Positions 10,404-21,420 of a stretch of 64,000 nucleotides of DNA are shown in pieces. The notes beneath the pieces were generated by a model that was not told the origin of the DNA, did not search any database, and worked only from the letters and a program-made list of their open reading frames with translations. Every line of letters begins with the position of its first letter. The stretch's first letter is position 1. The DNA is taken from contig CM076957.1 of NCBI GenBank assembly GCA_039566865.1, forward strand, positions 10,921,896 through 10,985,895, read 5' to 3'. A program made the position numbers and the translations under genes. The DNA comes from Aurelia coerulea (taxonomy: Eukaryota > Cnidaria > Scyphozoa > Semaeostomeae > Ulmaridae).

Positions 10404-11925
10404 AGTCGACGTCTTTCTTCCACTCACAATCAAGAGTATCCCTCCAAAGTTGTTAAAATCTGAGTCAGAACTAGTTTCTACACCTTTGCAAATCATATTC
10501 AATAACTTAGTAGAACATTGTTCCTTTCCGGATGAATTGAAATTAGCCGATGTATCTTCTCTCTTTAAAAAGGACGTCAAAACCTTCAAGGGTAATTATA
10601 GACCTATTAGTGTTCTCCCTACAGTGTCAAAGGTATTTGAAAGGCTTATGGGAGCTCAAATTTCTGCACATATGTCTCAGTATTTATCATCTCTGCTTTG
10701 TGGTTTTCGCAAGGGCTACAATGCTCCACAGGCATTGACGCAGGCAATCGAAGAATAGAGAACGTGCCTCGACAATGGTGGGAGAGTTGGAGCTATCTTC
10801 ATGGACCTTTCAAAGGCCTTTGACTGTATTCGACATGACTTACTGATTGCTAAGTTACATGCATATGGCTTTAGCCATGAAGCTTTATTGCTTGTCCACA
10901 GTGATCTGGAAAATCGGCAACAAAGAATAAAAATCAATGGAGCTTTCAGTAACTATAAACATATTCAGCTTGGTGTTCCGCAAGGATCCATCCTTGGACC
11001 TCTCTTTTTCAATATCTACGTCAATGACCTTCTGTTATCGATTCAAGAGACAGATATATGTAACTATGCCGATGATACAACCATTTATACGTGCGATGTG
11101 CGTCTCGAAAATGTAATCTCCAGGTTAGAAAATGACTCTAAAATTATAATCGAATGGTTCGCAAACTATTACATGAAACTTAACGAAGGTAAATGCCACT
11201 TTATGATTTTTGGTGAAAAAAAAACAGATCAAGATGTCGGCATGGATATTGGCAACTGTACCGTCACTAATTCACAAGAGGAGAAACTTTTAGGGGTTTT
11301 GATTGATGCAAATCTCAGTTTTGAAAAGCATGTAAGCAATATTTGTAAAAAGGCTGGTAACAAACTATTTGCTTTGTCACGCATGTCTGCATATCTAGGA
11401 ACTGATAAATTAAAACTTTTGGTGAGAGCATTTGTAACTAGCCAGTTCCAATACTGTCCTTTGGTATGGATGTTCCATAGCAGAAAGATGAATAACAAAA
11501 TCAATAGGCTGCATGAGAGAGCCTTACGAATTGCGTATAAAGACTATACTTCCAGCTTTGAAACCTCATTAGAAAAAGATCGATCTGTAACAATACATCA
11601 GAAAAATGTGCAATTGCTAATGACTGAAATTTTCAAAACTACTAATAATTTAAACCCCAGTTTTATGGACGAAATTTTCCTGCAAAGAAGTCTCACATAT
11701 AATTTGAGAAATACCAATACATTCTTACTTCCTATCGTACATACAGTTAATCATGGTACTGAAACAATCCGATACAGAGGGCTGCGTATTTGGCACTCCC
11801 TTCCTCAGGAAATTAAGGATTCAAATTCTGTGCATAAATTTAAGAATAAAATCAAACATTGGACCAATGAAGGCTGCGACTGCAGACTTTGCAGGCAGTA
11901 CATTCCTCAACTCGGCTTTCTATAA
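10404..11925 (+). pseudogene. LINE family B reverse transcriptase, one internal stop
   Basis: One frame covers about 505 codons with a single TAG at 10756-10758. Visible in order are GNYRPISVLP, motif A FMDLSKAFDCIRHD, GVPQGSILGPLFFNIYVNDL, the catalytic NYADDTT, a LLGVLIDANLSF thumb strand, the SQFQYCPLVWMFHSRK block, and a Cys-containing C-terminus near CDCRLCRQY. N-terminal fingers, ORF1 and endonuclease are missing. Motif content suggests a CR1/Jockey-group element. Apart from the stop it is well preserved, hence fairly young. Confidence 0.85.
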
Positions 11926-12115
11926 TTTTACACCTTTTTTAATATGAACTTTGTAATTTGATTTGAACATTGTAATTTAATTTGAACTTTTTAATTTTAT
12001 TGACTAGTTTTACTTGTATATATATATATTTCTGTATTTAATTTGTTGGCTTGAATTAGCTTTTGTAGTTATGTAAGTTGCCAACGTAAAATAAATTGAT
12101 AATAATAATAATAAT
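10404..12115 (+). mobile_element. LINE family B copy 1
   Basis: A 5'-truncated non-LTR retrotransposon: RT, a 3' untranslated region, and a tail of TAA units (12098-12113) after AAATAAATTGA. A second copy with the same tail is at 52490-55120. Between 9995 and 10403 no gene was recognised; ATTATTGTTCATAGGCAC occurs twice there (10311 and 10382). Confidence 0.8.
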
Positions 12116-12599
12116 TATAAGGAATATTCTTCTTACATTCAACGCTTGAAATTGCATTAGCTACAAAAAAGGGGACTCACTAGCTCTATATTATCTATTG
12201 ATATGCTACAACCGTTAACCATTTAAGCTACAGACTGTGACAAAGACATGCTGGCAGCAAATTCAGAATGGCTGAGAGCTTATAGGCATATTAACTAAGA
12301 GTGAGCCTGGTTTAATAGAAATATTTTCATCCTTTAAGTAACTGAAGATTAATAGGTATGAGAATTCAAATGAATATACATATATATACAAATGAATTCA
12401 ATTGAGCATATTTAAACTATGGATTTCTAGAAACTTAATTTATGCAGCCTTTGTTTCAACCATAGAAATATTTCTATTTCTATGGTTTCAACGCGTTTCA
12501 CAAATCATTTGAAAAGAGGATTAGAATTATTAATTGGGCGGCCGTAGCAAGCCTTTGCTCTTTGTTTCGTAGACCCTTTCCTCCTTTGGGATAATGGGT

Positions 12600-12835
12600 C
12601 TACGCATAGGCTAATACTGGGTGGGCTACTATCTTGAATGGGTGGGTTATCATCTTATACGGGGAGAGTCATTATCTTCAATGGATGGGTCCTAAATGCG
12701 TGCGTTATTATCTTAAACTGGGAGGGATACTATTTTCAATGGTTGGTTTACTATCATAAATGGGTTGGTTATTATCCTGAATGCGGTGGATAAACTTATA
12801 CTGGCTGGGTAGGACGCCCAGGTAAAATGATCCAA
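12600..12835. repeat. Degenerate minisatellite, about 27-30 bp units
   Basis: Repeated units of the form (A/T)GGGTGGGTTATTATCTTGAA with heavy divergence. The reverse complement of the same unit forms a second array at 15733-15842, with traces at 14960-15020. Confidence 0.65.
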
Positions 12836-13266
12836 CATTTCCCACAACATCATGTTAGCTGAAATGTCGAATCGTTTGACCACGGTGTTGGATCATCCAA
12901 CCTCGTCACTTTCGATTTGATGGAGATCATAAAGGCTGCGCGAGGACACAGAAAAATTCCATTGTTCTGACACATAGAGTAAATTTTTGGATCGTTTAAC
13001 CACGTCATCCACCATTGTTGGCTACGCAAATGCATCGTTGGTTACATTTAGAGGACGCCAAAGCTATTTTCTGTCATTGCAAAGGGATCGCGACACATAA
13101 ACACACACACTTTATTTAAAACTATGGCAAATAAGACTATGGAAAAATCCAATGGCTCTGCCAATGCCTTTCACTATCTTCTTCCCCAAGACTGAACACA
13201 GCTAAAGTAGCCAGCTTTCTGTCTTGCTGTCAAAAGTTTGGTTGGAGGGGCATCCCCCCTCAATGG

Positions 13267-13277
13267 AATAGGGTTAA
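13267..13277. mobile_element. Possible solo right end of a TTAA MITE
   Basis: A G-run/C-run hairpin (GGAGGGGCATCCCCCC, about 13244-13259) followed by GGAATAGGG and TTAA reproduces the right-end layout of MITEs 1 and 2. No matching left end was found, so this may be a deletion remnant or chance. Confidence 0.35.
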
Positions 13278-13489
13278 GTTTCTTTGAGCTTTATCTCACA
13301 AGTGGTTGTGATTAATTGAAACTTGCAAAGATAGCTTTTTAAGCCTGAGAAAATTCAAGAAAGAACCAAATCATACAAAAATCATACTTTAGAGTATCAT
13401 TATTGGGTTTGTAATGCATTTCTTGTTTGCAAACAATTTGCAACTCATATCCAAACATTGAACTAATCTGGGTAATCTGGGGATTTAGA

Positions 13490-14959
13490 AATTGATTGGT
13501 GTAAACTTCTGCACGAGCGCTATTTCAACGATTGACCTGTTGCAAAATTCTGTAGTAGTTGCAAGAAAGTGCCACCCCAAGCCGTCACAAAATCAAAAAT
13601 TCAACAAGACTCCATGCTTGCTGGCCTAATGACGCTTCTCTGTTTGTCTTTTTAATCCCCTTCACACAGGAATGCAGCCTGCACCAAAGCATAAATTCAA
13701 TGAAATTACAAAAGGAAAGACTTTTCCTTATATCCTTGAAAATAATGTTAAATTTCTCCCAAGATACTACGAACTCTCGTACAGCAGATTAAAATTAATC
13801 AATCTCTAAATCCCAAATCACCACGAACAAGTTTTCTTTTTGTCCATTCATGTTGAGTCTTTTGCAAGTTTGATCAACGTTTTTGATCGTTTTCAGTATT
13901 TTCGAAAACGAACATTTTAACCCTAATCCTACCGGGCTTTTTTTGATCTAACATAGCCGGGGGGGGGGTGCTTTCCACCCCCCTCTATAAATAGCCGTAG
14001 AACAATGGGAAATCATTGAAACTTGGCAAGGGCGTAGTCCTAACTATTCTTAGCCGATTGGTAGTTTTGGGCGTGGCCACCTCATTAGGTAACGTCACTA
14101 TGACGTCATAATGCCGGAAAATGTCAAAATATATGGTTTTCCGTCTTATTTGTTCTAAAAACGGAATAAAGGTAATCTGAATGACTTTTTCCATTTTTAT
14201 TTGGCGTATTATTCATTTGCAATTCAAATATGATGCATATAAGTGTTTTTAGACTGTTATTTTGGAAGGAAATGACAAAAAAATTGATGACGTCATAACC
14301 AAAAACTGTGTTTTTCTGCTAAAAATTGATAAGGCTCAAAATGCTTTTAAAGTATTGCATAACGCAATTCTATGCATTTTTAACAAAATCTGTTGGAAAA
14401 AACTTCAAAATTTGCCAAAAATGGCCCAAAATGGCGGCCGGAGTGACGTCATCATTTAAAAATGCTGACGTCAGCAAATTCCATTGTTATTTAGAGCAAT
14501 AGAAAGCTAATTGTTTGCTGATTCTTTTAAAGTACAATAGTCAACATTTGGAACTAATTCTGGGAGTAAAAATATCAAAATCATTAATTTTTCAAATACC
14601 TTGCTCCAAATATGGTAGTGTCACCTGTCACGTGACACCTACTGTTCAAAAATTTAATTGTCAAAATGTAGCTAATAGATAATTAGTAATTGTCAGAGAG
14701 TTTGAGGGTCATAGCTTTTGTCGTTAAAGAATGCTCTGCAAAAAACCAACAGGGGGGTGGAAAACACCCCCCCCCCGGTAGGATTAGGGTTAAGAAACTC
14801 GCTTCTAGCTTTAAAACTGAAAATGGAGAAATTTGCAAAAAATCTTAGAATCTAATTCAGGCTTTCTGCTAAAGATTAAGTTATAAATATTCAAGATCGG
14901 CCCAGTGTACGATTCACCGTGGCCTGCCAAAAGTGCATAGTTTATTTTGGCGCACTCAG
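13490..14959. mobile_element. TA-flanked TIR element (family C), left end missing
   Basis: The interior (13495-13915) matches 31805-32240, and the right part (14790-14959) matches the ends of the elements at 31528-32402 and 59603-62824, finishing ...TTTTGGCGCACTCAG before TA. Family landmarks are CTTTTGGCAGGCCAC near the tips and GTAAACTTCTGCACGAGC inside. MITE 2 is inserted in it. The left terminus was not found upstream of 13490. Confidence 0.65.
13921..14789. mobile_element. piggyBac-like MITE 2, nested in a family-C element
   Basis: An 869-bp element with ends CCCTAATCCTACCGG and CCGGTAGGATTAGGG, flanked by TTAA at 13917-13920 and 14790-14793. The uninterrupted relative at about 32245 reads GAACATTTTAAGAAACTCGC, a single TTAA, proving insertion and duplication. 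G-run/C-run hairpins lie just inside both ends. Non-coding. Confidence 0.9.
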
Positions 14960-15033
14960 TATAGGATAATGATCCGCCCAGTATAAGATAAACCGGTTAT
15001 CAAGCCATTTAGCATCATAAGGCAAACATTTAA

Positions 15034-15728
15034 CCCTATCAAGCCTAGGGGGGAGGGGTGGCTGAATTCTAGCGGCTTTTCTTCAGTGGGTTTTTACCAA
15101 GTGCACTTACAACGCTGAAACTTTCTGACTTTTAGTTTTTATCCTTCTTATAATCAAAAATGAACTTTTTAGAAAAATTAAATTCATTGCAGGGGGTAAA
15201 CATGATCAATTTTTGAGAGATAAAATTTCAATATATGCTAATAGAATCAGGAAATGCAGGAAATGCAGGAAAAAATGAAATTAGAGGAATATATGCTACT
15301 TTTGATCCTCTATCCAACTGCATAAATTGTTTGTAGTTTAAACGTACGATTATGCGTATTTTGGCTGTACGCATGCGCACATTCTTCGAATTCCTGTGCG
15401 ATGATGTCATCACGCACCCTTTACAAATTTTTTTCAACAATAGAATACACTAAAATTGGACCCATGTCCTTATCGCCTTTCATTTTCTCACAATCAATGA
15501 TTTAAAATTTTTAGTACTGAACCCCATTGACTTTGAAAATTATATATTGTGACGTCATGAGCACGTCACGTGACATAACTAAAAATAGATTTCATTTTTG
15601 GGTTCAGCTCATGATGTACTATGCACATTCCAAGTTCTACATCGTTCAGAACGGAAATAAAACAGGGGGGGGGCTGAATCAGCCCCCCTAGTCTTCCTAG
15701 ATCATCAAATACCCTAGGCCTGATAGGG
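15034..15728. mobile_element. piggyBac-like MITE 3
   Basis: A 695-bp element with left end CCCTATCAAGCCTAGG and right end CCTAGGCCTGATAGGG. The left flank is TTAA (15030-15033); the right flank has decayed to TCAA (15729-15732). A G-run/C-run hairpin (around GGGGGCTGAATCAGCCCCCC) lies near the right end. It sits beside the inverted minisatellite array. Confidence 0.8.
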
Positions 15729-15732
15729 TCAA

Positions 15733-15842
15733 GATAATAACCCACACATTTAAGACAATAACCCACCCATAATAAGATAATAACCGATCCAGAATAAGAT
15801 GATACCCGACCAAGTATATAATTATCCATCCATCTAGTTCCA
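15733..15842. repeat. Minisatellite array, inverted partner of 12600-12835
   Basis: Units such as AAGATAATAACCCACCCATA are the reverse complement of the array at 12600-12835. The two arrays flank the nested transposon block, suggesting they were once terminal parts of a larger inverted structure. Confidence 0.6.
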
Positions 15843-16660
15843 TAGCATCAATCTTAATTGATATATACAATTGCAAATTGACAAACACTATCACTCTGTC
15901 ACACACACTCCCTCCTCGATGGAGTTATCATTGCCAAGATATAAGTTTATTTGAAAGGTTATTTTCTTGCTTACAAAGTCATTTAGTTTGTCTCAGCAGC
16001 AGAAACGTTTACAAGACTGATTTAGTTTATTGATTCAGTGATCATGCTTGTACGATCAGTTATTCGGGAATTCAATGACTGAATGATTAGACTTTAGTAG
16101 CTACCATTAACCTGAAAAGAAAACAGCTGGATTGATTGTTCCGTTGATGCAGCCTGCTACACTCCTTGCTAAACCCTAATCAAATTCTAAACGTTAGCAG
16201 CGATCTATTTGATACGAAAATCTAATGCCACCACTCTAATTCTTAATAAGAACATGACAAAAGTGGATGTAATACCAGCCTGCAGCTGAAAAGATGTTCG
16301 AGTTGTTCTTTTCTTAAATTTAATGCATATTTTTCATTGATATCAGTGGCTGCTGTAGTTGCAACTCGACGACATCATGTCCTTTCCAGCTATGGCAGCC
16401 ATAGACTATATCTATATTTCGTTGTAGTTAAATTGTTTTTATTTGTGAAAACAAATAAGAAAAAAAGATGTCTATCTCTAGCAGTGAAACGTGAAGCCAA
16501 ACTGCTATATTTTCATCAACTTTTGGTGAATTTTTGTGACTGTAATAGCTGTAGGGACACACGGTGTAAACTTTCTAAAGCAACGCCAAATTTGCAGTAA
16601 CAAAAAAATCAAAATAAAATATCACAGATAAAGCAATACAGGGAAAAAGTCAAAACTTAC

Positions 16661-16912
16661 ATCAATTTCTCTGAGCTCAGTAGCATCATCTGCATTTTCT
16701 TTTACACCTTCTTCGTGTGTAGATTCATTGCCTTCATCTTCAAAATCATCCTCATCATAGGTACCTTTATTGTCTTCCTCTGTTTGTTCTACCTCTATCT
16801 GGCTTTCTTCTTTTTGTATGATGTCTTTATCTTCTTCAATTTCACTCTCGCTCTTTCCTTTCTCTTCAGTGTCCTTTTCATTACCATGTTCATTTTCTGC
16901 CTCTGATGCACC
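16661..16912 (-). CDS. ERICH3: ERICH3 exon, acidic segment
   Basis: A 252-bp exon (84 codons), phase 0 at both ends. The acceptor is AATTATAG before GGT GCA, and the donor is GAT|GTAAG at 16660. The product is Glu/Asp-rich (GASEAENEHGNEKDTEEK...) and contains YDEDDFEDEGNE, a variant of the motif in the preceding exon. It joins exon 17837-18267 and exon 1-868 without a frame change. Confidence 0.88.
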
Positions 16913-17836
16913 CTATAATTACAATTACAATAATTTATTCATTTATGGCGCAAGTCAAAAAGGGTTAGCGCTTGCTAAAATTTCCCATCTTTAATTTTTT
17001 ACCAAGAAAAGGGCTAGATAAGGAATACACTTATGAATGATGCATCTTTAAACAAAACTTCTTTTGTAGTTAGCTTAATTCAGCAGAGAAATCTTTATAT
17101 GGAAGATTAACTAAAGCATATCTTCGAATATGGCCTAAATTTTGGCTATTGCAAAACGTATGGAGCTGTATCTGGTGGAAGTACAAAAGTAAAATAGATC
17201 AGAAAAAATTATCAAGTAGTCTCGATCAGATAATTCGTCAAAAACGGCACAAACAACTATTTCTTAGGAAATTTCTTACCCATCCCAGATTTTCTATCCA
17301 AACGGTCATTTGATTAAAATTCGTTCATATCGTTGTCAAGTTATTGAATACTGCTTTGAAAAGCTCGAATCTGGTTAGAATTAATTGGTGTTTCTCAGAA
17401 TCTAAATTTGAAAATCAACGACCATTGCTTCATTCACATGCCCTTACAGAATGAAAAAGCCTTGCAAAGATTTTCCTGCAAGCTTCCTTGATTTATCTTC
17501 GTTCGTCGTCCCTATGGTATGGTCATTCTCATTAGTAACCATATTTCCGCTTGATTTCCATTTCTGGGAGAACAGTTAAAATAGTCTGACTTGATTATTT
17601 ACTTTCAAGCTTTAATTTTAATCATTGCAATTCTTTGTTTCTAATTCGCACCTCAGAAATCAGTTTATGGACAATGGGGGCAACGATGACCAAATAAAAG
17701 AAAAATATCAAGTGAAATGAATTAAAACAAAATGAAACAAAACAGCTTAACTTAATTGAAATAAAATTTAATAAGATGAAATGGAAAAAATGGAATGTAA
17801 TGTATTGAAATGTAATGTAAATGGAACTTGTTGCAC
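16913..17836 (-). other. ERICH3 intron (924 bp)
   Basis: AT-rich intron with no recognisable element. Confidence 0.8.
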
Positions 17837-18267
17837 CTCTGCAGCCTCAGTGATTTCTTCCTCTTTGTCTGATCCACTTTTCTCCTCGACCTTTTCTTTC
17901 TTTCCCTCCTTGTTTTCCTTGACAGCTTTGGACTCTTCCTCTTCACTTTCACTATCGCTTGAAGAACTGGAATCTGAATCTGACTCTGAACTTGACCCAT
18001 CGCTCTTGTCTCTTGCTATACGTTCACCTTGGTCTTCTGACTCATTTCCCAACTTTTCTTGCTCGTCTTCATTATCTTCTTCAAAATCGTCTTCCTCATA
18101 AGCAGCTTCTTCAGTTTTGATTTCTTGGTCTAAATCGCTCTGTGTATCCTCCTTGGAAGCATTTGAGACATTGCCGTTTTCCTCATTTTTAACACCGAGG
18201 TCTTCTTCAGTTTTGACAGCCAGGTCTTCTTCAGTTTGAGTCGATGAGTCCGCTCTTGCTGATGACA
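17837..18267 (-). CDS. ERICH3: ERICH3 exon, acidic and Ser-rich segment with YEEDDFEE motif
   Basis: A 431-bp exon entered in phase 1: the last A of exon 22176-22386 plus TG makes ATG, then TCA TCA GCA. It leaves in phase 0 at GAG|GTGCAA, a usable but weak donor. The product has tandem TEEDLAVK/TEEDLGVK segments, then AAYEEDDFEEDNEDEQE, a Ser/Asp/Glu run (SSSESDSDSSSSSDSESEEEE) and a Lys/Glu stretch. Human ERICH3 has a comparable YEYEEDFE-type motif soon after its DUF4590 domain (from memory, not aligned). The 500-nt open frame here extends past the donor into the intron. Confidence 0.88.
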
Positions 18268-19222
18268 CTGCAAAATAATTATACGAAAATTAAGCTCGTG
18301 AAGGTGAATATGACTGTAAAATTACAGTCTTGGCATGGGATTGCAAGAGTAGCTAAGTACCCATAGAGTTGGCGATCCCTTGTCATGAAGGGCATGTGGT
18401 GTGAGTGTGACTCGAGCCATTTATGGTTAAATTGTTCTTGCGCCACAACTTCCTGTAAAAAACAGAGATCACAATTGTATCTTTTCATACGATGATTGAT
18501 TGCGTTTTGCAGTATTGAAACACGAACAATTTCAATTTCCTACTATTTCAATCTTCTACAACGGTTGTAAGGAAGACAGCGAACACACTAAATTTGGTCT
18601 GAGATTTTCGAATGTTTTAGCCATCATTTCTGATTAGAGCAAAAAAAGGGCCAGGAAAGTTCATTGATTGGGTGGATGAAAAAACAAGACGGGACCATCA
18701 ATGAACGGAGGGCTTATTTTAGATTTAGATAATTTTGCATGAATTACACGCTTTTCTCACCGGAGAAGTCTCACAAAACTCCAATACTCTAAGATGCTAC
18801 ATACCCAAGATTGCTTGAGTTGGGTTTTTGAAATATTCCAGGAAATCTTTACCTCAATATACGTTAAGTAAAATCGTCGAGCCACACTTTCGGTACTGCT
18901 GTTTTTTTTATATACTCCTTAAAATCAACTACATTTAACAGATAAACTAAACATAAGATAGAGTGTGCCACTCACAGTGAAAATGGACACATGGTCATCG
19001 AGTTCCCACTGTGAATAGCACTTACAATAGATAATTAATAAATAGTATAGTTTATCAACACAACATTACCACAAAAAACACTACATGACGAAGACGTAAA
19101 CGAATGGGCGCTGCGATTTACTCAAAAATTGAAGGTAACTCTGCCCCCATCCCAACCAGAGCAGAAAGCAGAACCACCCTAACTGAATCTTTTTGTTGCT
19201 TTAAAATATGCCATCGACGCTT

Positions 19223-20995
19223 CTAAATTATACGATTTGCAACAACGGTTAGGTTGTTGCTTCCAAACAGTAACAGTTGGCATAAGGATTTTGAATCCAT
19301 TGATGTAATATCAATCCCGGGAATGTCAGAAAGTTGACCAAGGAGATCTCTTCGCATCGTGTCAAAACGAGGGCAGTGCAGGAGAAAGTGTTCATTATCC
19401 TCTACCGCTTCACCACAGGCGCAGCAAGGGTTTAAACAGTCAAATCTATGTCTGAATTTATGTTCATTAAGAGCACTAAATTTCAATCGAATTCTTGTCA
19501 GGTATCTAACACCATCTATATCAGAAATGTTGTACATGGAGTTTGTCACAGGTTTTATAATTTGAAGCAATTTTTGTTTAAACTCAGAAATGGACCTTGA
19601 ATTTTTGATCTCGTCGTCGAGTAAATTCCACTCATGGAGTGTGCTCTGGAAATACGTGTTTGAAAAGTGAACAGTTCGTACAATATTATGATCGTAAACC
19701 CGCGGATTTCTAAGATTGTACAATATTTGACGCTCCGGAGGGATTTCAGAAAACAAATATTCGGGTGAATGGGACCCTACTAATTTAAAGAAATGACACA
19801 AACGTCTATACCATCGCCTATGGTAAAGGGTTTCCCAGCCTAGTTCATCATAGAGCCTGTTCCTACTTGTACCTCTCCATGCTCCAGTCACAGCTAATGC
19901 AGCCGAATACTGAGTCTGCTCAAGTCTCCGGGTAAAGTTCAGCTGCATCCCAGGATCATCACTATGATAGATTATATCGCCATAGTCCAAATGGGGCCTC
20001 ACATATAACTTATAAATCTGATCCAGTACAGCTCTGGAGACATATTTAGAAAGATATCTTATCATACCAATACCTCGCCTAGCCTTGACAATAGCCTCTT
20101 TGATATGACTCTGAAAATCTAGCTTAGAATCGAGAATCATGCCTAGATGCTTATGCTCTGCTTTTACCGTGACCTCATCGCTCCCTAAGAATAGAGGAGG
20201 GTGAGTGGGCTTGAGTCTTTTTGAAGAGAAAATAACTTCTTCCGTTTTATCTGCATTGAATTTCATCTTCCATTGCCATGCCCAAAGTCGAACCCTTTCA
20301 AGATCTCTATTTAATTCATCAGCAGTTTTGTTTTCATCCTTCACAACAGAAAAAAGAGATGTGTCATCGGCAAAAATTTTTACATCGCAATTTAACTTCT
20401 CCACAATGTCGTTAATGTATACAAGGAAGAACAAAGGACCCAAGACCGAACCTTGTGGCACTCCAGCAGATATTTGTGCCCATTGAGAACTTTTTCCATT
20501 CAACACAACACGCTGCCTGCGATTTTCTAGAAAGTTACCAAGTAATGACAAGAGATGACCAGAAATTCCGTTGCACTCAAGTTTGTAAAGTAACCCATCG
20601 TGCCAAACCCTATCAAAAGCTTTCGACAGATCGAGGAAGACGGCCCGTGTTTCTCTGCTGGGAATTTCTTCAAAAGCGGTATAAATTTTATGAGTTATTG
20701 CTAGCAATTGGTTTATTTTCGAGTCACCTGGGCGAAAGCCTGATTGATGTGGAGTTAAGAGTCCATTGTTGCAAAGGTGTTCATACATGACATCAAAAAT
20801 CAATTTTTCAAAAAATTTCCAAAAATTGGTAGAAGTGAAATTGGTCGATAATTATTTTTACACTGCCGGCTACCCTTTTTGTGGATAGGAATTATATTTG
20901 CTTTCTTCCAGATTGAGGGATAAATTCCTACCTCAAGGCATTTTTCAAAGATTTGGCACAATGGCTCTACTACAGAAAAGCTGCTGTTCGGTTTG
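19223..20995 (-). CDS. LINE family E reverse transcriptase, nearly intact but 5'-truncated
   Basis: The minus-strand frame is open from about 20995 to the stop near 19223, about 590 codons. Order: NNYRPISLLP fingers, motif A FLDLSKAFDRVWHD, AGVPQGSVLGPLFFLVYINDI, catalytic FADDTS (Phe for the usual Tyr), the GMILDSKLDFQSH thumb strand, and a C-terminal zinc-knuckle-like CCACG...EHFLLHC. No stop or frameshift is visible. The frame ends abruptly at about 20996 where unrelated LINE D sequence begins; ORF1 and endonuclease are missing. It is a dead-on-arrival but young insertion. A decayed copy is at 28640-29546. Clade not certain. Confidence 0.85.
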
Positions 20996-21002
20996 GGGGT
21001 GA

Positions 21003-21420
21003 TGTGGAGTGACCAAACTCCAAAGCTTACGAAAGTTGCAGAATCGAGGGGCTAGAATTGTAACTAAAAGTAAATTTGATATACAAGCTCTGGCAATAAT
21101 ACACAGTTTAAATTGGCCAACTGTAAATTATATCATTAGTAGTGAAACTGCCACTTCCATGTACAAATCGCAAAATGGTCTCGCACATGATACCTTTCAA
21201 ACTTGTTTGTCAAAACTTCAACTCAAAATGTCAGAAAAATGATAAATACTGACACTGATCTTTCACCACCCTTACGGAAACAATGGGCACAAGGCTAAAA
21301 TATTTTCGTGGACCTAAGCTTTGGAATCAGTTTGAGCTTGATCTCAAACAAGCACCCTCCCTTGCAACCTTCGAGAATAGATTCAAAAACGGAAAATATT
21401 ATCATAGTCATAACTAGAAG
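21003..21420 (+). pseudogene. LINE family D 3' fragment
   Basis: Encodes a typical RT C-terminal block (LQSLRKLQNRGARIVTKS..., then LNWPTVNYI), changes frame near 21240, and ends near 21418 (FENRFKNGKYYHSHN). A decayed relative lies on the opposite strand at 23830-24240. Confidence 0.6.

Larger units (their letters stand above)
869..16660 (-). other. ERICH3 intron (about 15.8 kb), transposon-filled
   Basis: Runs from the donor after 16661 (CTTAC on the plus strand) to the acceptor at 869. It holds the LINE, Gypsy and MITE insertions listed separately. The stretches 869-1218, 1790-2590, 2660-3524, 4420-4780 and 9995-10403 show no recognisable gene or repeat end; 15843-16660 is likewise plain AT-rich intron. 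Confidence 0.8.

Noticed and set aside
16715..16994. Plus-strand hydrophobic 63- and 74-codon frames resembling membrane proteins
   Set aside because: Antisense of ERICH3 exon 16661-16912; the hydrophobicity comes from reversed acidic codons.
17781..18101. Plus-strand Ser-rich 106-codon frame
   Set aside because: Antisense of the ERICH3 acidic exon 17837-18267.
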